Source: Lobosporangium transversale (Eukaryota; Mortierellomycota; Mortierellomycetes; Mortierellales; Mortierellaceae). From it: DNA of 64,000 nucleotides. The DNA lies in assembly GCF_002105155.1 (NCBI RefSeq), contig NW_019029013.1, positions 372,001 to 436,000 on the forward strand, written 5' to 3'. The position numbers and the translations under genes are program-made. Of this stretch, positions 1 to 13,807 are shown piece after piece. Position 1 is the first letter of the stretch, and each line of letters starts with the position of its first letter. The notes beneath the pieces were generated by a model. That model was not told where the DNA came from, did no database searches, and worked only from the letters and a program-made list of their open reading frames with translations.

Positions 1-2313
1 CTATCACCCGTACCCTCATTTTTTTCCCTGCTTCATATTCCTTTTTAAATCTCGAAACAAAGTAAGTTGCTCCCCTATTGAAATAAATTATTTCGTGTGA
101 ATGGACCTGCAGAGTCAAAAAGAGAAAAAAGTCAAGGGTTCAGGGTCTCATTTAGTACAACCTTTTTCAACATGGGATAAAATCCGAGGCCATTGCATCC
201 TCGTTTTCATCCTCCCTCCACAAGCTTGATTTAAGAGCCTTAATTCAAAGCACATTCAATTTCTTATTAAGCACAAGTCCAACAACACCTTTTTTTTTTT
301 TTTTTTTTTTTTTTTTGGAATCTGTTTATATGGCAGTGCAATTTTTCTTCTTTTTTTGGATGTCTGTGTTATTTCTTGTCCTACCAAGAAATAACAAAAG
401 AAAAGCTTGATGTAGTAGAAAAGCCTGTGTTGAAGAAAAGGATAACGCGTTTTTTTTCATCAGATCATGGAATAGGGGGGAGTGAGACAATACATTCATA
501 TTAATATTCTTTCATTCCCAAACATTCATTATGTTTGAAATGAATAAAAAAAAAGGAGCCATAAGTTGGAGAGCGGAATCTTGTCTCAAGAAGTTCCTGA
601 ACAAATAATCATCATGCAGCTGGGAACAGGCCGCCACTTATTCAATAGCTGTAGTTGTATATTCAAGTTTGGGAGGCTTTTTCACTTTTTCTTAAATGCT
701 GTCTATTTTTGACAAAGAATGACCGAACACGAACCATTCATATTCCTTAATTTATCATGGAGTAAATCTAGGAGATAAAAAGCACGATCCTCTTGTAAGA
801 GGTTTGAACTGGCCGTACAATTCACGTCATGTCTGTTCCCTTGTTCCCCCTATTTTTGTTTCTGTTCCTGATGCCACGTTTTTTAATAACATCAATTGAC
901 TTTTTTAACTGTCGTGAGGTTATTAGAGGCCCTCTGAGCTTTTTTTTTTCCTTGGCTCAATCGTTATACCTTATGCTTCTTGATGAAATCAAAACATCAA
1001 ACATGATCTCCTAATCGCTATCACTTTATGTATCATTAATATTAATATTTTGTGTTTCTTTTATACAGTAGTAATTGAATTCAAGGCTTCATCTCCCCTC
1101 TCCTTATTTTTATACTTTTCTTTGCCGTACGTCTACGTCAATAAGACGAACCCTCAAGGTAGGACTATAACCACGTGCTATCTAGATTTATAGATCTAGA
1201 TCGATTTCCTTTTTCCATCATCAAAATCCTAGTGCATTCTTAATGCACCAAGGTTTAGCGCCGGCTCTAGTGGTATCACATATTTTCCTAGTGCAAATCT
1301 ACGTCATTTTTTTTTTTTTGATTATTTTCAACATTTTTTTTTTTATTTTTTTTTTATGAAAGATGTAGAGGGAGTAAAGATAAAGAGATGATTCCACTGC
1401 AGATGAATGAAGTGGTGGTGTGGTGCTGTCATGATGTAGAATAGTTTCTCTGAACCACATTAAGGGATGTTGCATGGTCTCAATGTCTGGAACTGCTTTG
1501 CGTAAAGCTAGGATCCCCATACAACGTTAAAAAACGTGTAATCTTAAAGATAATGAAGGGATTGATGCATCATTGCCTTCAGACCTCTTGACCACTTTCT
1601 CAAGATTCTACTGCTAATGTGTCCAAGCTCGGTTCATTATGCGATTGTGATACACATAGTACTAAAATGGTCTGAGCTGGAGAGGAAGAGGGCTAAAAAA
1701 GGGGTACGTTAAATGCATATACCTGTCTATCTATCCACCCTATTGGCACATGTGAGGGACTTCAGCGGTTAGAAACAGAAGAGGTCACCATTTCTCCAGT
1801 TTTTTTTAGTCCATCTGCATACATGTACCCTTTTCTTTTTTTATCATTTCTTTGCATTATATTGCGATTTCAGACATATGAATCTGACCTCAGCTGCACA
1901 TCATCGAGGCCTTAACGCAATTTCCTCTCGTTTTGGAGGCAACAGGGGTTGCATACAAATACCTACCGGGAACCTCCTTTTCTCTCCTTTTTCCTGCAAA
2001 CTATGCGGGTCAACCGTTCTGATTTGACATCAAAAGAATCTTCAACTCGCGGGAAATTTATTCCCATCTGTCTTTCCAGTTGATTAATCTATTTTTGAAT
2101 GTTTTTTTTTTTTATTTTTTATTTTATTTTTTACTTCTCTCTCTTTATTTCTCGCGTTCATACCCTGATCCTCCCTTTTTTTCCTTTCTTTTTCAGCTAC
2201 CTCACGCGACCATTTTCCGTTGGTTACAACTACACTACACATTAAAAGCGCAGCAACCGCAACAGCAGCAATAACCGCATCAACACACTGCATACTAGAC
2301 ACCTATAAACGAA
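1..2313. other. Gene-free leader region
   Basis: No convincing coding sequence is visible on either strand. The stretch holds a T-run at 290-316, several shorter A/T runs, a small palindrome around 1170-1195 built on AGATCTAGAT, and a pyrimidine-rich zone at 2100-2200 just before the RhoGAP-like gene, which probably contains its promoter and 5' UTR. I found no tRNA A/B boxes. Confidence 0.6.
290..316. repeat. Poly-T run, 27 bases
   Basis: An uninterrupted T-run in intergenic DNA, one of the longer examples of the homopolymer tracts that recur through the window. Confidence 0.9.
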
Positions 2314-5079
2314 ATGCCATCCTTTCTTAAACGGTTCGCAACCATCTCTCATGGTTCAGGTCAATCTAAAAAAGACCGGATCAACAAAAAAGCCAACAGC
2401 AATCACAAAAACGCCAGCAGCAGCAACGTGCTTTCAATAGCATTAGGGCATCATCCACGAAGGCAAACACATACAGGCACATGTGGGACTAGTTCTGCAC
2501 ATGAGTTAGATCAAGAGTTGGTCAAGAGGAATAGCTCCATGAGCACCGATAGCAGTGTTTCCTCTTCATCTTACACATCCTCACCCTCCAACGTCTCCAC
2601 TGCAATGACATCCAATTCTTCATTACCCTTTGATCTGAAAAATAGTTCGTCGCAAGAAAATACCTATTGTTATCATCAGCAACAGCAGATTAGTACCACT
2701 TCCACAAATGCTGTAGAGCCACCAAAAAAGAAAACACCAACTAACCATAATCAACAAGAGCCCTCACATTCCTTGCCATCAACATCAACAACATTATCGT
2801 CCTCACATTCTTTTCAACAGACTCCTAATATCCCCATCCCCTCTTCTGGCTCAAGGCATGACAGAGCAGCATCAGAAAGCCTAGAAGACGGGGAGCAGAG
2901 GCAGAAGAGTGGTTCCCTTTCATTAACCTTAGATCCTCGCGCGAGCTCCATGCCCACACTTCAACATTCCTCTACTTCGCATTCTACTTCTTTGAGGGAT
3001 CAACATCATCAACCTATCCAACCGAGTCCTTATCATTCAGCGGCTTTTACCCCTATTGTAACCAATGTCACTACTGCTTCATCACCCATGTCATCGTTAA
3101 GTCCCACTTCTGGACTAAGATTGAGTAATATCAGGGGTGGCAGTGTGGAGCAGCGCTCACGTCCATTATCTGAACACTTCAACTTGGATCCTCCTCCTAG
3201 GGCCACTTTGAAAAAGTCCCAAACTCTAAGCAGCAAAAAGAAAATCGTAAATAAATCATTGCCGAGCTTTTTACCTCAGCATGAGCAACAGCAGGAACAG
3301 GAACAACAGGAGGAAGTTCATGAGCAGTCATTGTATGGTAGTGGCACGATTAATCCTCGCTTGGCGTATCAGCCCAAGATCGGCCGATGGGGAAGTAAGA
3401 GTGGAGTTGGGATCAACGAGATGATGATCGATCTGGAGACGGCAGGTGTTTTTGGTAAGAAAGCTTATTTGTTGTCGCGCCAAGGTCATTTAAATGAGAT
3501 ATGTATCAACCAATCCCAGACAGCATATTGCTCAAATTCCTAGCGAAACGCATTGTTGATTGATCCATTGGGTTTTGTATTTTTATAAATCTCCCACGCT
3601 TAGTCCCTTCTAATGGCCAACGTCTTCGCGCAGAATTTGTCTATCGGACAGTGATTCAATGTGCGGACGAGATCCGTCGTCGAGGTATGCCGCACACGCA
3701 TACACAAAAAGAGCGAAATAATCCAAACGCAGCCAATTAATTTTATTCTTTCTGCCGGACTAATTGCAATAGGCCTTGACCATGAAAATATCCTCCTCAA
3801 TCCTTCACCTAAAAAAGTCATTTTATCTATGATCGCGCTCATGACAGACCAAGAGCGTTGTGACTTATACTCGATCCAATGTCTCAGGATCGATACAGTT
3901 GCAGGCTTGATGTTGAACTTGCTTTCACAAATGTCGAACCCCGTGATCCCTTATGCAGTGATGGAGCATTATTTCAAGCAAGGTGGATATTCGACCACAC
4001 GATCACCTGCATTGGAAGCCGTGATCAGCAATGCTAAGACGCCAATTTTGCCAGTATCAAAAGCATCAACGACCTTACGGAGTCGGCATCGAAAGTCATT
4101 GTCTGTTCCAGCGATGATATCGACGCGCACAGCTGAATCATCCACAGCCACAGCTTCCACAGTAACTCCGGACAGTAGTGAGGGAAGTGCACCTGTGCCA
4201 TCGAGCTCACCAAGATCTCCAGCGTCTATTGACGTTCTGTTATCTTTACCTGCCATTCCTGCACTACCCCCAAAAGGAAGCCCACAAGCAACCAATGTTG
4301 CATGGGCACGCGAGCACTTTGATTTGGCTATGTTCTTGGCTGTACTGCCTGAGATGAATCGAGTCATTCTATTGGAGGTATTGCATCTCTGCCAAGAACT
4401 CCTGGATCACCAACTCTGGAACCATTTGACGATCAGTCGATTGGTCCAACAGATCTCACCGGCCTTGTTCTCAACCGTATTTGATCGAAGGATCTTGGAG
4501 AGCATGGCAGGAGGGCCGGTGAGCTGTTCGATCCATGGAGAAACTATTTCTTCAGAAGAAGGAGCAAGAGCTGAGAGTCACTTGTTTATGGTGATCCTAG
4601 TGCGGTTCCTACACCTTACAGCTGGGGCTAATGCAGTCAATCCTCTGATGAATAATATAAACCTGACTGTTAGCGGAGCTGAAGGCGTCTATGGCCCCAA
4701 TGGTGCTGGAATTACGTTCCGAAAGAGTCAAGAACGTCTTATGGAAGATCAGCAAGAGTACCATAAGAGAATGGCTCATGCGTATCATCAGATGGAGATC
4801 CAAAAGCAACCATCTCAGCATTTCGGTGTATACAGTGCTAGCCAGAAGCAACAGCAACAAAAGGAAAGATCAGGTTCAAATCTTTCACTTCCAGCCAACC
4901 CTCAGGACATCATCGCTGGAAGTAGCGCCGCAGGGACGACAACTATGCTTAGTCCATGCCAATCATTGAGCGAAATAATGATGCCAGAGGCATCATCTTC
5001 ACTAAGGAAGAAGGCTTCACAACATGATCATTTCAAGCCTATCCGTTCTCACCCCCTGGGGAAAGCCATTGCTGCGTAA
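2314..5079 (+). CDS. RhoGAP-like domain protein, arginine finger apparently missing
   Basis: Three exons, 2314-3454, 3604-3684 and 3773-5079, joined by GT-AG introns that keep frame, give 842 residues. Residues 1-360 are Ser/Thr/Gln-rich and look disordered. From about residue 365 a RhoGAP-type helical fold is recognisable: the VYRTVIQCADEIRRRGL helix, the DTVAGLMLNLLSQMSNPVIPY segment's core (VAGLMLNLL, PVIPY) and, after a roughly 105-residue Ser/Pro linker, LPEMNRVILLEVLHLCQELL with NHLTISRLVQQISPALF near residues 583-650. In active RhoGAPs the first helix is followed by GIFRxSG, whose Arg is the catalytic finger; here the equivalent reads ENILLNPSPKK with no Arg. So a Rho-binding or scaffold role, as in the OCRL GAP-like domain, is more likely than GAP catalysis. 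Start chosen at the first in-frame ATG, with a purine at -3. The TAA stop runs straight into 12 A residues. Confidence 0.8.
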
Positions 5080-5423
5080 AAAAAAAAAAGACACCGTTTA
5101 TCTAAAAAGCATGACCAGTTTAATAGACTTAGAAAGTGAAATGATTTTAATAATATTAATGATTAATGAGCATCTTAAAAAGTCTGAGAGTATTCCGTGT
5201 GGGACTGCTCTTTCGTATGTCCAATGTTTTTTTTTTTTTTTTTTTTTTTGTTGTTGTTGTTATTGTTCATTCTTTGTCTTGCTCGTTTTCATTGCAGGAC
5301 ATTGCTAATCCTGCTACCAACTCATTGTTCAAAAGAAGGAATTTTTATTTTCCCTTTTTTTTTGTGAGGGTATCCCTAATTATTTAGCCATTATCACGAC
5401 GAAAAAGAAAAGAAAACAAAGAA
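5080..5423. other. Intergenic spacer
   Basis: Spacer between two genes on the same strand. It holds a T-run at 5227-5249 followed by TTG repeats and an A-rich stretch directly before the RIX1-like start. No gene is seen. Confidence 0.6.
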
Positions 5424-6137
5424 ATGGCGACCGTTGTACAGGCAACACCAGGAGATCTTCTCGATACAATTATCCGGCGGTATCTCAAGGATGATGTCAC
5501 AGTCAAGGACTATGTACCCTTTGTGCTCGACACTATCACTTGTCATCGCCTTCTAAACGATCGTTTTATTAACCATGATCAATCAATATCAATAGCCAAA
5601 GGAACAACGGTTCAGCAGCAATCATTATCTTCCTCTTCCTCATCATCATTAGCAACTCAACAACGTATTTGGGCACAACGCGTGAGAGCATTACTGGAGT
5701 CACCGCAACCGGGTGCTCGATGGGCTGGAGTTTGTTTTGTCAGGATCACAGCTCAACAAAGCGTATTCATGTTTACAGAGCACGTCAAGACCTGGGCCAC
5801 ACTTCTTGTTGGCATGTTGAATGTATGTGTGGCCAATTTTTCTCTTAGATTGGATTCAGAGTATCCATTTTCATTGACAAAGACAAAAAAAAAAAAAAGA
5901 GGGAGAGAAAGAAAAAGACTCCCGATGTCTTGTTAACTTAGCGTCTCTCTATTTATTAATTAACTTAACATTAGAAATACGAAAGTACCGCCAGTTTGGA
6001 GATGATCATAGCTACATTGACAGAGTTATTCGCAAAGACTGCTAAAAGACCTGATCTGAAGAGCGATGTTGCATCAAAATATCTTCCTGATTTTCATAAC
6101 AATATCTTGAATCATAAAGATAAACAGGAGCTCTTGG

Positions 6138-6172
<35 letters not shown>

Positions 6173-8411
6173 TAATTCATGTCATTCCATTTTACTTTTT
6201 GTAGTTCTTAGTAAAGTACCATCATTAACACTTTCCGTATGTGTTGATTTTAGCCCACTATTTATAAAGCATTAGCACAATCTGTGACATTATTCCCGAC
6301 AACGTTCCGTTTAGTAGTGGACAAAGCTGAGGCTCTTTGTGTCGCCTATATGGACGGACGATTCGATTTAGATCAAATACTAGTTCAAGAGGCAGCGAAC
6401 TGTTTTGCAGCATTGCATTATGCAGGAGGCAAGAACCCCAATCATCCAACTGAGCGAATCTTACCTTCAGAACAATGGCGTATCAATGTCCAAGAACTGG
6501 TGAAGGCCTTACACAGGTGTCTGAACGTCCTTTTCGAGACTATCGACGAAGGTAAAATGGTTTATTCTTATTGCGAAATTAACTCTGGCAATAAATATAT
6601 GCTGTATCATATTGGTTACTGAATTTGTCAGCGGTTATTTAATTAAACATTTAGATAAAGTTGACCAAAATGAAGTGGCAGGAAAGAACAAATATTTGAC
6701 AGCCATGCCGAGACCTGCTGGAGATCCTATTCAAAAATATCCTCAGATGATTGCTCGATTTACTAGTCTTTCCAAGGGTTTGATGGCCTGTTTAACTTGC
6801 CCTACCAAAGAAGCTGTCCATCTACCTCTCAACAGTCTCGTTGCACTCTTGACTCGTGTCTATAACGTCAATACAAAGACACCCATGTCGGAAGCACGAG
6901 GAGTTGATCCACAGGATTATTATCTTTTAATCTCAGGGATTTTATCCCTTCATATGGTCTCCCATCAAATTCTAACCACCTTGCTCGCATCTTTTCAGGA
7001 TCATTTGGTCCGCTATATGTCTCATCTCGCCACAATTGCTATTAAATCTATCCGCCAAAGTTCAAGTCCAAGAAATTCTAGTTCGAATAGTTCGACTCTT
7101 TTTCGGATTTCAACTTATTCGGTTATAGAGACATGCATTCAGGCGTTCGGGATTCCTTTCGTGAATATGGTTCAGGTGCCTCTGATGGCAGCACTTCTGG
7201 AGGATCTTCGTATGCCGTCAGCCAGGACTATCAATCCGCTCGAAATAGGTGCCGGAGGCTCAAACACCACTAATACAATCAAACATAAGGGCGGTGCTGG
7301 AAAGAATCGTCGTGGTGGCGCTGCAGGTAACAACAGCAGCATCAGCGGCTTAGGCTCGCCGGAGGAGATCGTCCCTTCCCAGGTTTTTATTGCTGCATTG
7401 AGTGTCTTGTCGTTGGTGTTGACAACTGCTGGACCTAACTTGGCGCCTCATGCACGTGCAGCCGCAGATACATTGGTGGTCACCCATCTGTTGAACTCTC
7501 AACATCATGTTAATATGATCGAACAATCTGAGACACTATTTTATACCGCTGCGATTCGGACAGAGCTCTACAAGGTCCTTGTAGCTTCTATCTCTTCACC
7601 TGCTGAGACCCAATCGAGTCTAGTGCCATTGAGTGTTGGGATCTTTAAGGCTGGATTGAATGATGCAGAAAAGTCTGTTCGAGATAGCTGCTCCATGGCG
7701 TTGACGATTTGTGATCTGGTAATACATGCAAGGTTGCCACCAATGCAGCGAGCACGTACAACTGCAGTTCAACCTCAAAAGCGTCTAGGAGAGAAGCCCG
7801 TGAAGGAAGCTGCCGAGACATTATTTGGAGAATTTCAAGTTCCACAGAATAATTTCAATGATCAAAACAAACCCAAGAATGAGAGTAGTGAAGAAGACGA
7901 AGGAGAGGAGGTTGAGGAAGACGAGGAAGAGGAAGAGGAAGGGAAGGATGTTGAGATGAAGGAAGAGGATATGGACAGGGCTGCCTCTTCAAGTGCATCC
8001 ATGGCAGCATTCAAAGCTGCGGGTGATCTTGGTTTCAAGCAACCTCAGCCTCCAGCAACCACCGTCACCACTACCACCATCACCACTAATATCTCATCTG
8101 CATCCGTACACAATAAGAATGAAGGCGATCATCAGGATAAGGCTACTGTTGTTGGTTCCAGTATAAAGGCAACCAGAAACGTTATCGAATCTCAATCCTC
8201 TACCTCACTAGAAGATGTTGCTTCTGTTACAAAAACATCTTTTACTTCTACCACTGACGCTACGGCTACGACTATGACAGCAAGCTCTATGTTGCAATCC
8301 CAAGCGCCGGAAAGTGTAATAGGAGTAGATGGGGATGAAGATGAAGACTTTGCCATTCCAGAAATCAATATGGAAGACGACGATGACGATGATGACATGG
8401 GTAGCGAGTAA
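5424..8411 (+). CDS. RIX1: Pre-rRNA-processing protein RIX1 (PELP1 family)
   Basis: Exons 5424-5822, 5975-6136, 6254-6551 and 6655-8411 give 871 residues. The N-terminal third is helical repeat sequence of the RIX1/PELP1 type: an N-terminal conserved block (LLDTIIRRYLKDD, then WAQRVRALLESPQPGARWAGVCFV), then HVKTWATLLVGMLN and the exon-3 block ALHYAGGKNP. In the family this protein is the scaffold of the Rix1-Ipi1-Ipi3 complex, which acts in the nucleus on pre-60S particles in ITS2 processing and Rea1 recruitment. The C-terminal 200 residues are low complexity with a Glu/Asp-rich block (coding about 7885-7975) and a terminal Asp run, typical for RIX1/PELP1 tails. The intron at 6137-6253 holds a T-run of over 20 bases. 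It converges on the Ca2+ ATPase gene, 250 bases apart. Confidence 0.85.
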
Positions 8412-8661
8412 AATGTCATGATAGTTACTAGAAAAATAATAAAAAATGATAAAAAAAATAATAGTATCCAAATATTATCAAATTGCAGCAGACTCTGTCA
8501 TTCCATTCATAAAAAAAAAAAAATGCTTTTAATCGAAAAATAATCTCCCTCGTTCTATATACATAATGATATATATACACGTTGGAATGCTCAGAGTTTT
8601 TTTTTTTACTTCGCTTTGTGCAGTTCAGTTCAGTTTTTGTTTCCAAATTGCAATTTCCTCC

Positions 8662-11600
8662 TTAGTTGCTTCCTTGCCCCAAAGGTCTGAAAGCTTTCTT
8701 CCAAAGGTCTCGTTTGCGCTCCTCGCCATTATTTTCACCATGGACATGATTGTGCTTGTTCTTGCGGATAGAGTCAAAGAAGGCGCTCTGGCTGGACATA
8801 TGGCTGGTGGCACCCTCCCATCGGAGCTTGCCACGACCAACCAGAGGATCACGGGACTCACTCTTGTGTGAAATCACAGCCTCTGGAATCATGTACGAAG
8901 GCAAAAGACGAAGGATCACGCCCACAGGCAAGGACAAAGAACCAATTGCGAGAGTGATCAACCATTGTTTAGGCGTCAATGGTACGGTCTTGAAGGCTCG
9001 ACCACCAAACTGGACAATCACATATTGACCGCCAATCACAATCAACTGGATCAAAATAAAGAGCTTATTGTTGTGCAGGTTCTTGAAGACGTTGAGGGAG
9101 TCATCAATGCGACGGCAGTTGAGTTCGTTGAAGACTTGAAGGAACACAAAAGTATTAAAGATCATGGTTCGGAGTATGGCCAAATTTTCGGGTGAGACAG
9201 AACCATCGGGCGACTGGAGATGGAAAATCTTAGCACCGAATTCGAGCAGAGCCAAGTTAATGGCGATTTGGAAAATAGCCTGACCGATAATCATCTTCCA
9301 CATCGTAAAGTTGATTAATGAAGCGGTCTTGGAAATGGGCTGGCGAGAGAGCACCTCTTGACTTGGGGGTTCAGTTGCAAGGGCAAGTGCAGCAAGTGTA
9401 TCCATGATCAAGTTGACCCAGAGCAGCTGGACAGCAGAGAGAACCGATTGATTGTCACTCGAAGTAATGGCGGAGATAAAGGAGAGGATCACGGCTGTGA
9501 TGTTGACCGTGAGCTGGAATTGCAAGAACTTGCGAACAGAGTCATTAACTGCACGTCCCCACATCAATGCCTTAAGAATACTACTAAAGTTGTCATCCAT
9601 CAGTACAATAGCGGAAGCCTCCTTGGCAACCTCAGTTCCGGTAATGCCCATTGAGAATCCAACATCTGCCATTTTGAGTGCTGGTCCATCATTTGTTCCA
9701 TCACCTGTCACAGCAACGACTTCTCCAAGCTCCTGAAGACGGCGCACAACAATAGTCTTGTCCGTGGGACTGCTACGAGCAAGCACCTGAAGACGCTTGA
9801 CAGCCTCAGTCTGCTCCTCCTTTGACATAGCTCTGAACTCGGGTCCAGTTAAGGCCAATCCTCCTGGAATCAAAATTCCTGCATTCTTAGCAATCGCACG
9901 GGCAGTCTGAATGTTGTCTCCAGTAATCATGCGAACCGTCACACCAGCACGAGCGAAATCACGGACACTTTCAACAACACCGGGACGGAGAGGATCCTGA
10001 ATACCGACAACACCGAGACAAATGAGCTTGGAGTTAGGGGCCTCCTCATCATTGAAGTTCTTGTACTCGGACGTGCTAACATCACGGTAGCTGAGAGCAA
10101 TGGTACGAAGGGCTTTGTCTGCATACGAGCTAATAATCTGGTCAAATTTGGCACGAGAATCTTCATCCAACTTTTTGATATCGCCATCTGAATCGACATA
10201 GTGCGTGCAGGCCCTGATAACGATTTCAGAGGCTCCCTTGACATAAAGACGGTACTTTTCATTGTCGTTGGGGGTGTGGACAACACAGGACATAGTTTTC
10301 TTGGCAGAACTGAAAGGGTACATCTTCGCAATTTCACGATCTCCACGGATGTCACTGTAAGAAGCACCCAAGAACTTGATGAAACCCAAAAGTGCAGACT
10401 CGGTCTTAGAACCCACAAAGACCATGTTGCCCCTCTCATCCTTGTCCTCGAAGGCAGATGAGTTGAGAGCAATACCTTCAATGACAGCTTGAGCAATATC
10501 AGGACGGACTTCTTGCTTCCAATTCTTGGCATCGTCCAAGTTGGTGAATGGGTAGAGTGAAAGCGTACCCTCTACAACTGTCATCTTATTTTGAGTCAAA
10601 GTTCCGGTCTTGTCAGAACAGACGGTCGTGGCGTTACCCATGGTCTCACAAGCAGAGAGAACACGGACCAAGTTGTTATCTTTCAACATCTGGGTAGTGG
10701 CATAGGCCAAGGCCAAGGTGACAGCCATGGGTAGACCTTCGGGAACGGCAACGACGACAATGGTGATGGCCTGAATGACGATGCGGACCATATCGGAGAA
10801 GATCTGTGATCCAGAAGGCATTGGGTCATCGGACAATGCTTGTTGGACAAAGTACTTGACAATAAGGGTAAGAAGCATAGCAATAGCAGCAGCCATACCA
10901 AGCTTGGCAATCGATTCTGCCAAGAAGTCCAGTTTGACCTGCAAGGGCGTCTCCTCTTGAGTGGTACCACGCATGGCCATCATGGTCTTTCCATAGAATG
11001 AGTTAGGTCCAACAGCTGTGACAAGCATAGCACCAGATCCGTCAAGGACTTTGGATCCCGAGATGACATAGCAATTTTGTTCGGTATCCTTCTTCATCGC
11101 ATCAGATTCACCCGTGGCCGAGGACTCATCGCAGGTGATGTTGTGACTCTTTAGGATGATACCATCAACAGCCAAGAGATCACCAGGCTCCATGAGTAAG
11201 ACGTCTCCAACCACGACTTCCTTGATATTGATCTCTTGTTCGCGAGCGTCGCGCAAGACTTTAACAGAGCGATCATCCTTCTTGGCATTTAGTTTTTGGA
11301 ACTGGCGCTCCTTCTGATAGTCATTAATGGCGTTTGTAAAGACAACAGCAGCAACAGCAGCGAGAATGGCAGTACCCTCAATCCAGCCAACACGAGGTTC
11401 ACCGGGAGTGTGATGAGGACCATAGTCTTCATAGATGCTCACACCGAGCGAAACCACGGCAGCAATGGACAACAGGACTAAAGATAGTGAACGGTATCAA
11501 ATAACGTCATTAATTGAGGAATAAAACAATAGAGTTGACTTGTTTTAGATTCATATAAACAAATACTCAAACAAACTGAAAGAAGTAAAGAGAACAAAAA

Positions 11601-13021
11601 AGCAAGAGAGCAAGAGAGAGCAAGACTATTTTTTTCCTTAAACATAGTCCAAGTATATATTGACAAAAACGAAGGAGACTTACTGAGGGTGCGGTCGTTG
11701 TAGGCCTCCAGGAGCAGCTCCCAGAAGCTCGCACTCTTGACTGTGGGGAGAATCTACAAAAGATAGAAGATTCCAAGATTCGATTAGTGACAGTGTTGTT
11801 TTAGTGCCGAAATTAGATTGTATTAAAAATACAGTTCCAATTGCAGTTTGCATTGTATGCAAAAAAAAAAAGAACATCAATACACCCACCCACGCAACAC
11901 ACACAATAAAAAACCACTGACCTAATACTCTTTTCTTTTTTTTTTTTCTTTCTTCAGAAAAGAAACACTTCAGAGAGATAAGTATTAAAAATAAGGAGAA
12001 AAGGGGACGAGAAATAGCCCATGCATGCATAATCTTGTAAAAAAAAAAAAAAAAAAAAAAGCGCGGGTATTCTTCCAATGATAAACATTTTTCAGCCCAT
12101 GGGTAAGGGTGAAGTCATGATCTAGAAGCTCAATTGTTTCAACACCCTTTATGCTTCTGGCTGACAATGGTCATAGTTGTCTCCATCACAACTATTGTTA
12201 TCAGTTTCACCATCAATGATATTTAAAAACTTCAGTCTGATTGATAGACTAATGAATGAGACGCCATGTTTCGTACCCATCCAGCACATGCTCCTTCCCA
12301 CACTGCTTGCTTGTTACTTTTTTTTTTTTTTTTTTTGAGTTCACGTCATTAGCCCCAAAGTCCATTCATGCAACATCTTTCCCTCTCATGTATTCGTATT
12401 TTAACAGCGGGTAATTTTCTTTTTAAAAAAAGACGCGCTTAGAAAAAATTAAAAAATGAGCCATTCAATCAATGGGAAGTATCTGAAACCTTTGTTTGTT
12501 TTGGTACTTAAAATTTCCCAAAGGTCCAAAGTAACGGCAGAGCAACGGTCAAAAAAAAAAAGAAAAAAAAGATGATAATGATTATGATAGTAGCCATTCT
12601 CATTCTCTTTTGAATCTCTTTGTATGTAATTCCTCTCACTCTCTCTCACCATCTGATGGTATTGATGTAGTTATTGCTGTGGTAGATACATGCACTTGTA
12701 ATCGTTATTCCTTTTTTTTTTCTTATAAATGCTTACATTGCGACCAAAGGCTTGAGTACGAGCTTCGAACTTGGGGGCGTCTGAATGGCCGAGGGAGCTT
12801 TCATCAGCCTCATCAGATCTCAGTCCGACCTTGGGGTCGACTTTGAGGTCCTTACAGATCTTGTCGATACCACCGAGATCACTAGGGAGCGTTGGGTTGG
12901 TGGGATCAGTCAAAGGAGCCAACTGCTCGACAGTGATACCAAACTTGCTGGAAGTATTGTTGCTGTTGTTTTGGCGATGCTGGCCCAGCAGGGGCTCGCC
13001 CGAAGACGAGTCTCGAGGCAT
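8662..13021 (-). CDS. Plasma-membrane-type Ca2+-transporting P-type ATPase (P2B)
   Basis: Exons on the minus strand: 12737-13021, 11684-11753 and 8662-11477; 1056 residues. The splice reconstruction restores the family signature FGRN...KSASFWELLLEAYNDRTLILL across both introns, which strongly supports it. Visible motifs: the actuator TGES loop, the PEGLP motif in M4, the phosphorylation site CSDKTGTLT (Asp near residue 407), the nucleotide-binding KGASE, the hinge TGDGTNDGPALK and the M5-M6 region with NLIMDT. It pumps Ca2+ out of the cytosol, either at the vacuole (as yeast Pmc1) or the plasma membrane. A long calmodulin-binding tail is not obvious; the C-terminus is short and basic. Intron 1 (11754-12736) is unusually long at 983 bases and contains a 22-base A-run. 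The start ATG has a weak context (T at -3). Confidence 0.93.
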
Positions 13022-13807
13022 TAAAAAAAAGGTTTAATAAAGGACGCGAGGAGTGAGAGGAAAAAAAAGAGAGGGTGGAATAGAAGGAAGAGGAAGGGGG
13101 AATGAGTCTACTCTTCTCACGCTTCTGTAGGGAACAAAAGAGAAAGAAAGAAGAAAAAAAAAAGAGAGAAAGAAGAATGAATGCGGAAAGAGAATGTTAA
13201 AACACAACAGTGGCCAGGGACTCCAAGGTGTGTGGTGTGGCGGAGATGTTTTTTTTGTTTTTTGGAGTGAGGCAAGGCGGAGTAAACTGATTATTGCAAT
13301 TGGTTAATGCTTCCCAATCTCTGCTTCGCTAATCTCTAACCTTACAAATAACATAAAGTGGAGGCAGTGTTGAATGGATTGCTCGCTTTAGCCTTCGACT
13401 TTTATTCTTTATTCACATTTTCATTGTTTAAAATACGATATGATGTGGTACAAGCCTATCTTCCATTGCATTTGTAAAACAATACCTCAACCTGCATGTT
13501 TTACACGCGTTTTGTCTCCTTTTCACTTGGGACGCTTTTATGCACACATGTTACAAGTGTGTGAATATGACGATAAGAAGTAAAGAAGATGATGGGACAC
13601 GTGATATAGACTGTTAATTAGCATAGGAGACAGGACTAGATGTCAAAGAAAGTGAACACATGGTCCAATTTTCATCATGACCTACGCATAGCATAGTAGC
13701 ATAGACAAATTCACTCTAGTTGTTTATTTTATCCCCATTCATCCTACAGGAAGTACCGTAACACAACTACAAAGTGTATTAGCGGACAGGACGCGTAAAC
13801 GAAGCAA
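13022..13807. other. Divergent intergenic region
   Basis: Shared upstream region of the Ca2+ ATPase (minus) and CASP (plus) genes. It is purine-rich on the plus strand at 13040-13200, then AT-rich; no ORF, RNA gene or clear TATA element is seen. Confidence 0.6.

Noticed and set aside
829-1014. Small Phe/Leu-rich open frame in the left gene-free region
   Set aside because: Low-complexity T-rich translation, no family resemblance, no promoter or splice context.
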